A DNA stretch of 64,000 nucleotides from Dendrocalamus latiflorus (taxonomy: Eukaryota; Streptophyta; Magnoliopsida; Poales; Poaceae), in the NCBI GenBank assembly GCA_017311315.1, contig CM029620.1, forward strand, positions 2,466,056 through 2,530,055, given 5' to 3'. Each line of letters opens with the position of its first letter. Positions within the stretch are counted from its first letter, which is position 1. Below, one piece after another: positions 35,158 to 44,699 of the stretch. A program made the position numbers and the translations under genes. The notes beneath the pieces are model-generated. The model saw only the letters and a program-made list of their open reading frames with translations. It searched no databases and was not told the origin of the DNA.

Positions 35158-35325
35158 AGATTATCACAGACGGTTCTAAACTTAGAACCGTCTATGATAA
35201 CATATCACAGACGTTTTTGAGTTAAAAACCGTCTGTGATAGTTTACTATCACAGACGGTTCTAAACTTAGAACCGTCTGTGATATGTTATCACAGACGGT
35301 TCAAAATTTAGAACCGTCTGTGATA
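35158..35325. repeat. Internal block of CACTA subterminal-type repeats
   Basis: Three hairpin pairs of ATCACAGACGGTT and AACCGTCTGTGAT lie directly downstream of the truncated transposase, far from either end. This suggests an internal deletion that fused the transposase frame to a second subterminal region, or a nested or recombined CACTA. Confidence 0.85.
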
Positions 35326-35362
35326 AGCCTTTGCCGGCTGTTGCAATTAAGACCACCAATAA

Positions 35363-37162
35363 CTACACAGCTGCATTCATATCAGCCAAGTCAAGCCGTG
35401 CGTTGACGCCGTCCTTTGTTTTATCACGGATGTTCAGTAAGAGACCAATCAAGCTGTCGCACACATTCTTTTCTACGTGCATGACGTCGATGCAGTGCCG
35501 CACATCTAGGTACTCCCAATAAGGTAAGTCCCAAAATATTGATCTCTTCTTCCAGGTGTTCTTCTCATGAGCCCTCAATTTACGTCCCTTTCCGAGGACA
35601 ACATCTAAATCCTTAACCATATTATAAACCTCGCGTCCTCTTAAATGCTTTGGAGTTGAACCGTCTTCCTTCTCTCCGTCAAATTGTTTCTTCATCTTGC
35701 GGTATGGGTGAGCCCTCCGAAGGAACCGGCGGTGACGCATGTAGACGGTTTTGCGTGAGTATCTCAGCCACACACTCTCGGTACCATCTAAACAGTGAGT
35801 ACAAGCTTTGGCACCTTTTATACTATGGCTCGATAGGTTACCAAGAGCAGGATAATCATTTATGGTGCAGAACAATAAGGAGCGCAGAGTGAAGTTCTCT
35901 CGTTTGTATGCATCCCGTACCTTTACCCCTTCGTTCCACAGTACTTTTAGATCTTCCACCAACGGTGCTAGGAACACATCGATATCATTCCCAGGTTGTT
36001 TTGGCCCTTGGATAAGTATCGACAGCAAAATGTACTTTCGCTTCATACACAACCAAGGAGGAAGGTTATAGATGCAGAGAGTCACGGGCCATGTGCTATG
36101 TCGGCTGCTCATGCTACTGAATGGATTCATTCCATCTGTACTCAGTCCAAACCTTATATTCCTTGGTTCTGCACCGAACTCTGCAAAACTCCTATCGATG
36201 TTTCTCCACTGCGCGGAATCAGCAAGGTGTCTTAGCATTCCATCCTTCTTGCGCTCCTCCGAGTGCCAACGCAGCAGTTTTGCCTCCTTTGGATTTGCAT
36301 AAAACCTTTTCAAACGGGGAATTATAGGAAAATACCATGCCACCTTAGCAGGAGGTCCTTTCTTCGCCTCTGTTCCCTCGCCATCATCTGATTGATTGTT
36401 ACGTTTGTATCGGGATGTGTTGCACACCGGACATACATGCATGTTTGCATACTCTTTACGGTAGAGGATACAGTCGTTCGGGCATGCATGTATTCTTTCT
36501 ACTTCCATTCCCAACGGACAAAGAACCTTCTTGGCTTTATACGTGGTTTTAGGCAACTCATTTCCCTCCGGAAACATGTCCGCTAAAAGACCTAGCAGCG
36601 TCGTGAAACTCTTGTCGGACCAACCGTTGCTTGCCTTCAATTTCAACAGTTCAAGCACGTCCGACAACCTCGTGTACTTGCAGCCCGTGTACAAAGGTTT
36701 CTCTGAGTCCTCCATCAAGCCATGAAATTTAACATACTCTCTCTCATCATAGTTCTCTTCTACATCGCGAAGCATCTGATCCAGATTATCATCGTGCAAC
36801 CTATCCGAATCCGAGCCACAATCGACATCAGCCGGCGGCATGTCATTCACTTCACCTGCGATGTCATCCGGGGGCATATCATTCACTTCACCGGCGATGT
36901 CATCCGGCGGCATATGATCATTCACTTCGCCATGACTGGTCCAACACATATAATCATTTTTGAAACCCCTCCGAATCAAGTGCGCTTCAATTTGCCCTCG
37001 GTTCTTAAACATCTTCAAATTCTCGTAGTCAGTGCATGGACAGCACATATATTCCACCCCCTTATTCAACATATCCTCCTCGGCGGCTCTTATAAAAGCA
37101 GAAACACCATTAATGTACTCTTCACTCACACGGCTCGCGGCATACATCCAACTTCGGTCCTA
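35363..37162 (-). pseudogene. CACTA TNP2-like transposase, 3'-truncated
   Basis: The transposase would cut and paste the element by acting on its CACTA ends. The frame is open for at least 594 codons. The amino end (DRSWMYAASRVSEEYINGV with CPCTDYENL and CWTSHGE) matches the transposon-associated domain, and a splice acceptor TAG precedes it at about 37163. The middle is the Transposase_21 core: KVLCPLGMEVERIHACPNDC, CPVCNTSRYK, GLSTDGMNPFSSMSSRHSTW (near residue 335) and FCTINDYPALGNLS. The end stops after IDVMHVEKNVCDSLIG, with VNARLDLADM just before the stop, where family members normally run several hundred residues more. The lost part and the abutting repeat block point to an internal deletion. 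There are no stops inside the remaining frame, so the damage is recent or the frame was maintained until then. Confidence 0.9.
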
Positions 37163-37587
37163 CGTTACGTACATATATAACAACTTAGTATTAAAATCTA
37201 GAATAACTAATTATAACTACATATATACCGGCCACATTTATTATATTGAGACTTAATTTCCTAGCTCAATTCATATTACAAACACAATAGCTATTATATA
37301 ACCAACAATTTTTCAAATTAATTAACCATCTTCAATAACCACTCATGGATTACTTACACCTAAATTATAATGCAATTAAAAATAAATAAATTTCATTACT
37401 AACCATATCTACAGCAACCAGGAAATTCTGAATCTTAATTCAAAGCTCAATCTCTGCCTCTTCCCACCAAATTAACTGGCCTGAAATCGCTCTAGCTTCC
37501 TCCCGAGTGAAAAAGTGCGCAGCAGTGGCTAGATCTGGATCGAAATGAAGACGATGCGGTCTGAGCAGCGCAATAAATGCCGTAGTC
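37163..37587 (-). other. Upstream region or first intron of the CACTA transposase
   Basis: AT-rich DNA with no long frame. Because the coding exon begins at a splice acceptor, a small first exon and intron should lie here, but I cannot place the donor. Confidence 0.4.
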
Positions 37588-37675
37588 ATTATCACAGACG
37601 GTTTTTAACTAAAAACCGTCTGTGATAATAAATTATCACAGACGGTTTTTTATAAAAAAAACCGTCTGTGATAAG
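37588..37675. repeat. Second internal block of CACTA subterminal-type repeats
   Basis: Two hairpin pairs (ATTATCACAGACGGTTTTTA and its complement), 1.2 kb from the right end. Together with 35158-35325 they bracket the transposase, as if that part were once an element of its own. Confidence 0.8.
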
Positions 37676-37801
37676 CTTCATACCAGAACGCTTCGCGCGT
37701 GTTCGATGCCAGAACGCTTCGTGTTTCGATCATCTAATTAACGTCTCTCGATCATTATACGAAGCGTCTATATCATTAATGTTTGGGTATACGAACCGTT
37801 T

Positions 37802-38428
37802 GTGCTAAAGGTTAAATATGCGCTCCTAATCCAGGTCTCTTCTATGTACGTACAATACAATATACAATACAACATCGCTTCTACTACTGTTCTTGTGATC
37901 ATCTCCTTCCTCTCATCTGTTCATCACGAATTGTTCGGCCGGAACCTTACACAGGCGGCCAGCAATTTGCATCTGGAGCAGCTTCTCCGCACCCGCCCTG
38001 CTCTCCTTCCCCGACTTTCTTGCATCCGTCAGCTTGACCTGATCCTCCGCCGTCGACGGAGGCGTCTCGCTGCCGCTCAAGAAAGGGAAACAGCCCTCAC
38101 CCTGGTTCTTCTCCACAATGTTCGCAATGCGGAAGAAGCTCTACACACATTGCAGAGACTGATGGATAGCCTTGCCGATCAAGCAGAAACGGCAGATTCT
38201 GATGAATCTTTTCATGCTATCTTGTACGACATTATGGATGCTGCTGATCATTTGCCCAGGCTGCACGAGGAAGTGCTGAGGACAAGGGCAATCTTAACGG
38301 CGTTCGAGAATTTAGCGGTTGATCCTCCAAGTCCCCAAGTTGAAGAAGAAGCTTACGAAGCCCAAAAGAATACAATCTGGAAAACTCTTTACCTGTGCGA
38401 CTTTTGTAATAAATTTGCCTCTAATTGA
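37802..38428 (+). CDS. Unrecognised 208-codon ORF carried in the CACTA
   Basis: It runs opposite to the transposase, between the second internal repeat block and the right subterminal block. The amino end has a hydrophobic run (TTVLVIISFLSSV). The centre is Arg/Leu-rich (LILRRRRRRLAAAQE). The rest looks helical and acidic (ADSDESFHAILYDIMDAADHL). AATAAA-like sequences follow the stop near 38410-38435. I do not recognise the family. If the upstream ATG codons are not used, the protein would start later. It could be a gene fragment captured by the CACTA, an extra element-specific ORF, or chance. Confidence 0.4.
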   Translation: MLKVKYALLIQVSSMYVQYNIQYNIASTTVLVIISFLSSVHHELFGRNLTQAASNLHLEQLLRTRPALLPRLSCIRQLDLILRRRRRRLAAAQERETALTLVLLHNVRNAEEALHTLQRLMDSLADQAETADSDESFHAILYDIMDAADHLPRLHEEVLRTRAILTAFENLAVDPPSPQVEEEAYEAQKNTIWKTLYLCDFCNKFASN

Positions 38429-38524
38429 AATTAATAAATTTGCCTTTAATTTGTGACCTCTTCTCTCAGTAGTTCTGTAGTTAAGTTATTAGAAGCAATG
38501 TGTACTTATATATTAACCTCTGAT

Positions 38525-38884
38525 CTAGATTATGACAGACAAAGGGACATCACAGCCGGTTCTTGTGAAAAACCGTCTGTGAACATTCCCAGACGGTTCT
38601 TAACAACAACCGGCTGTGATAGTCGACACAACACAGACGGTTTTTAATAAAAAACCGTCTGTGATAATCCCAGATTATCACAGATGGTTTTTAATAAAAA
38701 CCGTCTGTGATATTCCAGTATCACAGACGGTTCAGCAGTAAGAACCATCTGTGATACTCCTTTTCCCGCCACAAATACCACAGACGGCCTTCAAATTAAA
38801 ACCGTCTGTAATAGTTTACATTACAGACGGTTTCACAAAACCGTCTGTGATTTGCCGTCTACTATTAGCCTTTCTGTAGTAGTG
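38525..38884. repeat. CACTA right subterminal and terminal repeats
   Basis: At least ten copies of CAGACGGTT or its complement in paired arrangement, including variants with CCGGTT and CCATCT, ending in TTTCTGTAGTAGTG. Confidence 0.9.
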
Positions 38885-38984
38885 AGACTAAATAGCCTAG
38901 ATCATTCCACCACTGAGCCTGAGGTGTAATCAAATCCTGGTTCCGTCACTGCCTACCAAGTCAGGTTTATTCCACCACATAGAG

Positions 38985-39367
38985 AAATTCCAAATCCCTG
39001 CAACGAAGTCGAAGGTACAGTGAAAACGCCGCAGTCATTCAATCGTAATGATATGGTACGCAAGCTGTCGTATGTATAGCAGCACTGTTCTGGCATTATC
39101 TTGCTGTATGTTTTAGTACAAACGACGAACAAGACGCATAGACCGTGTAGTTCCCTCCAAAGAACAAAGCGAATAAACCGAGAAAACAATACGATTTCTT
39201 CTAGTGGTGACGCAGGAAGAAACGACCTAGTTGCATTCCAAATCCCATTGTTCTCTACATGGTTCTGCACGCCTACACATATATTTGTCTCACTTGCCCA
39301 GCCAATAGACGGAAGCCCCGATCTGTACCAAGGAGCAGAGCTGAGCACCTGCAGCAATTCAGGCAGC
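38985..39367 (+). promoter_or_regulatory. Upstream region of the MIZ1-like gene, shortened by insertion
   Basis: The 383 bp between the copia TSD and the start codon are all that remains in place of the native promoter and 5' leader. CACATATATTTG (about 39277-39288) is a possible TATA region and CCAATAG follows near 39303. Neither is firm. An in-frame upstream ATG at 39101 gives a weak, non-family extension and was not used. Confidence 0.45.
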
Positions 39368-40171
39368 ATGAAGAAGAAGACGGCCGCATCCAACTATCTG
39401 TGCCTTGCACCCATCTTCACCTCCTGCGTCCCCTCCGGTAAGCAGCCGTCCGTCGATGACGCCAAAAACCGCCTCAGCTTCTCCTTCCCAGACAGCCTCC
39501 CCGGCGGCCAGGACCGGCGTCAGCAGCAGGAAGAGGAGCAGCCCTCCGACAGCATCATCGACCCGGCCGCCTCGATCGTCACCAGGAAGGACGGCCGGCA
39601 CTGCACCGTCATCGTGGGCACCATCTTCGGGAGCCGCAGCGGCCGCGTCACCTTCTGCGTGCAGCGCGACGCCGCCGTGCCGCCGCCCTTCCTCTTCGAG
39701 CTCTCCGTCCCGATGCAGTCCCTCGCTGCCGAGATGGGCTCCGGCCTGCTCCGCATCGCCCTCGAGTGCCACCGCTCCAGCGGCAAGTCCGGTGCGGCCG
39801 ACGACGGTAGCAGCAACGGTGGCAACGGTACGGGCGGCAGCTCAAGGAACGTTTGGAAGGCGTCCTGCAACGGGCGGGACGTGGGGTACGCCGTGCGGCG
39901 GCGGCCGACAGACAGGGACCGGCGCGTGCTGGAGAGCATGCGGACGATGACGACCGGCGTCGGGGTGCTGCCTCCGGCTGAAGCACCGGAAGGGATCAGC
40001 GAGCGAGGCCAGCAGGGCGGCGGCGGGGAGGTGCTGTACATGAGGGCGACGTACGAGAGGATCGTGGGCTCCAAGGACGCCGTGTCGTACCACCTCATCA
40101 GCCCCGGCACCGCCGGCGGTAGCCCGCCGCAGGAGCTCAGCGTCTTCTTGCTGCGAACCAGGGGTGATTAA
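39368..40171 (+). CDS. MIZ1-like protein (DUF617), 267 aa
   Basis: DUF617 proteins include Arabidopsis MIZU-KUSSEI1, an endoplasmic-reticulum-associated protein needed for root hydrotropism; other members have little-known roles. Residues about 75-265 carry the family pattern in order: GTIFGSRSGRVTFCVQRD, PPFLFELSVPMQSLAAEMG, LLRIALECHR, a Gly/Ser-rich insert, WKASCNGRDVGYAVRR, MRTMTTGVGVLP, GEVLYMRATYERIVGSKDAV, and ELSVFLLRTRGD at the end. The start MKKKTAASNY at 39368 gives a normal family length in a single exon, as is usual for the family. The coding part is GC-rich, unlike the TE DNA around it. It is convergent with the Rab gene, with 1.7 kb between the stops. No stop or frameshift is seen. 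Which paralogue it is cannot be told. Confidence 0.9.
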   Translation: MKKKTAASNYLCLAPIFTSCVPSGKQPSVDDAKNRLSFSFPDSLPGGQDRRQQQEEEQPSDSIIDPAASIVTRKDGRHCTVIVGTIFGSRSGRVTFCVQRDAAVPPPFLFELSVPMQSLAAEMGSGLLRIALECHRSSGKSGAADDGSSNGGNGTGGSSRNVWKASCNGRDVGYAVRRRPTDRDRRVLESMRTMTTGVGVLPPAEAPEGISERGQQGGGGEVLYMRATYERIVGSKDAVSYHLISPGTAGGSPPQELSVFLLRTRGD

Positions 40172-41849
40172 GATTATTACCGCCAGCACAGTGGGGTTGA
40201 TGCTGATGCTATGTAGTGTGTACTGCGTACTGCTTTCAGAAAAACGAGCCATCTTGTAGAGCTGGGACTGACCCTGTGGTCTTTGTGTGCAATGTTTTAC
40301 TGTAATCAGTCGCGGAGCCGGCCAAGACCCTGTGTCTCGTTGCGTCTAGCCACGGCGCACTCCCCCACATCATGCCCGGAGGTGGCTTCGCACTTGCCGG
40401 TAATGGTACCTGTAATAGTAATAGTGCAATATATGATGCATGGTTTACTTGTTGAGGCAGGTTCGTTTGGAGAAATGCCACGGTAAAGTTTAATATATAC
40501 AGTTTGAGACGATACTCGAGGGATGGTTGAGTCCTGGACCCCAAATGTTTGCCTACGGTATGCTGCCTCTGTTCTTCTGTACTTTTTGTTTTGGTCATTG
40601 ACATGCTCTCCAAAAACGTTTCTTTAACCATTACTTTTTTTCTGAGTGTATGTTATAGAAAATATTAAAATTATAATGATATAGAAGTATTCTTTTATGA
40701 GGATCTACTAGTGCAATGTTCATATGATGAATCTAAATATTTTTATGTATATTTGTGGTCAAGGTTTTAAAAAATTAACTACACATGTTCTACAATGACA
40801 AAGTAAAAAATAATGGAGCAGCAGATAATATGCAATTCGATGTGGCATTGGGTGCTTCACCAAGAGAAAGCCCATTCATGTTAAACAATTAAACCTTTAG
40901 TTTATCGTTCAGTGCTTTGCTAGAACCAGGATTACATATCGTAAAGTCCGTTGAACAATCCATAAAAAATTGTACGTATGTTCCAAATTTGAAAATGACA
41001 CACCTCAATGCTGTAGAACCATAATTTCCTGCCCAATTCTTCTTTCAGCTGATTCATACTAATTTGTATCAGAAAATATTCGCTCAATAACTCTTTAGTG
41101 AAGTAAACACTGGAGCACATTTTTATTGAATTCAAATATTACAAAACCACCAAGAGAATGCAGACATGCTAAAAAAAAATTAACCTCGTTGTTTGTAGCA
41201 ATCGATCCTTTCTGATGAAGGAATAAAGGTGACAAGAGTCCAGTCTGTCATCCTAGCCCACTGGAATAATAAGGGATTATATCATCGAGGCACTTTGACA
41301 ACTGATAAGCATAAACAACTAGGAAGATGGCACATAAACAACTCACATTAGGACATTGAGAAACTTCCAACATGAAACCACCCACTAACTGAATCAATAA
41401 TTCCAACATCCTTTATTATCATGAAGCAAGTATGATTCAGTACCAATATGCAACAGACTTTTTATCCGAAAGAAGCAGATTCATAAGCTGCGTAACTGAT
41501 CAGCAAAACCAACATGCTCAAGAAATCACCAATACAGAGTATAGAATAAGCAAGGGGTAACCAAACGACATTTGCATCCTATAATTTGCATTGTATAATC
41601 CGAGATATATTGCAGTGCCATGCAACTGTCAGAACGGAAATGGAACGAATCCTAATACACATGTCTAACTTTTGATTCAGAAACATGGAACAAACTGTGT
41701 CAGAAGCCATATACTCCAGGACGTTCATGCAACAACGATACAAAAAGAGTAGCAATTGCATCCACACCATTTGAGGTCACTATGCTCCCTGTACCGACGA
41801 TTCTCAGTCCTGGTTCTCTACAATATGTTGCTGAAAGCTCAATTACATT
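40172..41849. other. Convergent intergenic stretch (3' UTRs)
   Basis: It should hold the 3' UTRs of both host genes. AT-rich with short frames only. No repeat or RNA gene is recognised. Confidence 0.5.
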
Positions 41850-43324
41850 TTAAGTAGAGCAGCATGCCCTCTTCGAATTTCCTGCAGTGCTGTCAATGCT
41901 GATGGTTTTGCCGTGGGAAGGAAGTGGGGCAGCAGCAGCAGCTGCTTCTTTGGCGGCCAGCGCTTTCTTGTTAACAATGCCATAGACCTCTGTGATGATA
42001 GTCTGGAAGGCTTCCTCAACATTTACAGCCTCCATAGCTGATGTCTCGAGGAAAAATAGTCCCTCCTTTTCAGCCAATGCCTTGCCTTCATCCTCGGAGA
42101 TGGCTCTTAGATGCGTCAGGTCGGTCTTGTTACCAACCATCATGATCACAATGCTAGAGTCAGCATGGTCGCGGAGCTCGCGAAGCCACCTGTGAACATT
42201 GTCAAAGCTCTGCCTCTTTGTGATGTCGTATACAAGGAGAGCCCCTACAGCGCCCCTGTAGTAGGCACTTGTAATGGCGCGGTACCTCTCCTGGCCGGCT
42301 GTGTCCCAGATCTGTGCCTTGATTGTTTTGCCCTCCATCTGCTAACAACAGTTTTCACATCGAAGAACAGCTGGACGAATAAATTCATGCTCACAGAGAC
42401 AAACAAACTTCCGAAATTGTACTTGGTATTGAGATCAGAAAATTAGAATAGGCATGCTAAATGCACAGGAATAGTAAAAGGAGGCTGCCTGTCCAGTACT
42501 ACAATCTACAATAAATATAGGACAGTTTTCAGATCAAAGGAACTACAGTGCGAAGAAACAAAAGAAAAAGTAAAGGGGCCGGAATAAACGAAGGCAAGGG
42601 AAATCTTAAGATGACAGGTTTGTTTCACCTAACACTCGAGGACAGACAGGATGCCACATACATACCAGAGGCAGTAGCTGGCATATCAACCTATCAATCA
42701 ACCAACCAGTGATGTGATACAGGGGAACAAGGAAAATCTAGCATGCAAATTTCTCTACCTCACCGGACAGATTTGAGGTCACAACAAAAGTCTAACAACA
42801 ACAACAATTGATCTGATGACAAATTGTGAACAGATGGTCCAATTTGAAACAGAGCTGTTCCTTCCTAACGATCCATCCAAGAAGATTTGTGACATCACTG
42901 TAAAGTCCCGAACGAGCCATCCATCCATACGAGAGAAAAACTCGTCCGGCACCCCGCATTAGGAAACGAGCAGCATTCTTGGAGGGTGGCAAATGCAGTC
43001 ATGGCGACAACATTCGCCTTCGCCCCCATCAAGATCAAGAAGACCAAGATCTGGTGGGTTGGGATCGAGACGAGACCATCCACGGACGCACGCACGCGTG
43101 TAGAAAAGCTAGAACAACCAGAAAGGGGAGGGAAGGGAATGCGGGGCGCGGCTGTTGACCTGTAGGGACTTGGTGGCGAACTCGACGCCGATGGTGGACT
43201 TGGAGTCGAGGGAGAAGTGATTGCGAGTGAAGCGGGACAGGATGTTGGACTTGCCGACGCCGCTGTCGCCGATCAGCACCATCTTGAACAGGTACGAGTA
43301 CTCGTGATCCACCCGCCCGCCCAT
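41850..43324 (-). CDS. RABA/Rab11-type small GTPase, two exons, 217 aa
   Basis: A membrane-traffic switch; plant RABA proteins act on trans-Golgi/recycling endosomes and in secretion to the plasma membrane and cell plate. Exon 1 is 43324-43160 (55 codons, donor CAG/GTCAAC). Exon 2 is 42338-41850 (162 codons plus stop, acceptor TTAGCAG). The intron is 821 bp, at the position after FATKSLQ. Visible motifs are P-loop GDSGVGKS (residues 19-26), switch I Thr44 in STIGVEF, WDTAGQE (66-72), NKTD (125-128), ETSA (153-156) and the C-terminal double cysteine ACCST for geranylgeranylation. Length and all nucleotide-binding residues are normal, so it looks functional. Subfamily is closest in feel to RABA1, but I would not assign a member. 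Confidence 0.95.
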
Positions 43325-43790
43325 CTCTCCTCTCCTCCGAGATCAACAAGATTCCCTTCTCCTTGCTCAAGAAAAGAAGGCCAAGAAAGGAAGAAGAGGG
43401 GGAGAAAAGTAGGGAGGAGACGACAGGACTTGCTCAACTAACCCAACCAAAGGGTCAGAACGGTTCTGTTCGATGTGGTGTCAGGATGACTTCTCTTTGG
43501 TAAATCTGGAGATTCTTCTCGCCCCCCCCCCCCCCCCCCCCCAACCCCACCTGTCAATCTACTAGGGATAAATTGTCTCATGGATCACTAAATTTACATC
43601 CTAATTTGCGCATTTGAATCACTGAATCAGCACTACCGCCGGTACCACATCATCACGAATGGTGACGTGGACAGCCTGCGTGGCCTTCCCCTGCACGTTG
43701 GACGTAACTTTGCACCGGGACTTTCAAGATTGGACCTTACTCTCTTTAAAGGTTCCATGACCACTTGCATCAACTTCTTATTAGAGCAAG
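43325..43790 (-). promoter_or_regulatory. Upstream region of the Rab gene, with a 21-base C run
   Basis: Contains a purine-rich leader (43340-43430) and an uninterrupted run of 21 C at 43522-43542, about 200 bp upstream of the Rab ATG (a G run on the coding strand). No clear TATA box. Confidence 0.4.
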
Positions 43791-44061
43791 TGCAATATAG
43801 TATAGCCAACTAGTGGCTATAACATTTGTCTATTTCATCTATAGCATTTAAAAAAATAGTTCATACAATAAGGTAGCTATTACAATAACTATTTGGCCCC
43901 ACGTGTAAGAGAGTGAAATGCATATTTTTATGTGCTATAACTAGCTGTAATTTAGTAGCCAGCTTCCTTCTCTCTCTTCCTTTCTCTCTCTGTCACGTAA
44001 GATTTGGTTGATATTATATTTGCTATAGCCTGCTGACTAAGCCTTATTGTACCTGCTCTTA
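43791..44061. mobile_element. MITE with AGAGCAAGTGCAATA-type ends
   Basis: The left end TTAGAGCAAGTGCAATA and right end (reverse complement TAAGAGCAGGTACAATA) form a 17-bp imperfect inverted repeat around about 270 bp of AT-rich non-coding DNA. No clear TSD, so the superfamily is open. Confidence 0.65.
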
Positions 44062-44293
44062 GAGCATCTCCAATAGTGACTTATGAGCTAACTCTAAACA
44101 TATTATTTCATATTTTAATAGAAGAGAGAGAAAAGCTATCTCTTGATCAAGAGCTAGTCTCATACACACATTCCAAGATTATGTGAGAGTGTCATGTGAG
44201 GTTATTTATGTTATGAGCTATGTGCTAAAAGTTAGTACTATTGAAGAAGTTGTCTTAGAGTTAGTAACTAGCTTATACTGTTGGAGATGCTCT
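44061..44293. mobile_element. MITE with AGAGCATCTCCAA ends
   Basis: AGAGCATCTCCAATAGT and its inverted copy ACTGTTGGAGATGCTCT bound a 233-bp AT-rich element directly adjoining the previous MITE. This end type is common in grass MITEs. The TSD is not resolved because the two elements touch. Confidence 0.75.
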
Positions 44294-44354
44294 AAGCGTA
44301 TGTTCTGCTACTGTGGTAGGTTTCGAGCAATGAAACACCCAGGGCCATCTCCGC

Positions 44355-44698
44355 ATGGATCCTGAGCAGCTACAACCGAAATGGGTAAAAAGTACATGCG
44401 AACTTGGGTGTGTTTGAAATAAACCAGAGCATGAGATAATCAAGAGCTTTAATGTATCCAGCTGCCATTTCTAGTGTAGCAATTCTGTCTTAGAGACCCC
44501 TCCAAAACAAAAAAGTTATGTCAAACTTAGAGTTGGGATTGCAATAAGATTTGTCAGGACCATCATATGACCTTTTCTCTTGGCAATGCAGGCTGCATGC
44601 AGATCTACCATCGACAGGATGAACGCCGGAATGATTGGCTGTACGAGTGCATGATGAGCAAGCATGATAAGGATTATGTGGCTTGGCGAATAACATGA
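44355..44698 (+). other. Possible small two-exon gene or exon scrap
   Basis: ATG 44355 reads MDPEQLQPKW up to a good donor (TGG/GTAAAA at 44384). A good acceptor (GCAATGCAG) precedes 44592. The joined frame would stop at 44654. A different frame of the second segment stays open to TGA 44696-44698 with a plausible composition (CMQIYHRQDERRNDWLYE). No family is recognised. Weak evidence. Confidence 0.2.
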
Positions 44699-44699
44699 A

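Larger units (their letters stand above)
32987..38884 (-). mobile_element. CACTA (En/Spm) DNA transposon, 5.9 kb
   Basis: Perfect 14-bp terminal inverted repeats CACTACTACAGAAA at 32987-33000 and 38871-38884, with 3-bp TSD AGA at 32984-32986 and 38885-38887. Arrays of the subterminal motif TCACAGACGGTTTTT occur in both directions at both ends and in two internal blocks. A TNP2-type transposase frame lies on the - strand. The transposase is truncated, so the element is probably non-autonomous. Its ends are undamaged. Confidence 0.95.
32873..38951. mobile_element. hAT-like MITE, split by the CACTA element
   Basis: The left end is CAGGGGCGGATTCATACC. The right end is the reverse complement of CAGTGACGGAACC, so the ends form an imperfect terminal inverted repeat of the CAGGGGCGGA type known from grass hAT MITEs. 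The 8-bp TSD is CCTGCCAA (32865-32872) and CCTACCAA (38952-38959), one mismatch. Without the CACTA and its TSD it is about 178 bp and non-coding. Confidence 0.82.
6962..38979 (-). mobile_element. Ty1-copia LTR retrotransposon, host of the whole nested stack
   Basis: Both LTRs begin TGTTGGAAAACAC on the + strand (6962 and 32026). The TSD TAGAG is at 6957-6961 and 38980-38984. The - orientation is shown by the primer site left of the right-hand LTR, the polypurine tract right of the left-hand LTR, and all coding similarity. The body order on the - strand is gag, protease, integrase (31.98-29.66 kb), then RT and RNase H (9.72-7.95 kb), as in copia elements. Two inserts split it: gypsy A at 9724-29663 and the MITE/CACTA at 32873-38951. 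Without these and one copy of each TSD, about 5986 bp remain, a normal copia length. The two LTRs differ by roughly 15% by eye over the first 190 bases, so it is the oldest member of the stack. Confidence 0.93.

Noticed and set aside
39101..39367. In-frame upstream extension of the MIZ1-like protein
   Set aside because: The 89 added residues look like untranslated leader, match no DUF617 pattern, and the normal family start fits 39368.
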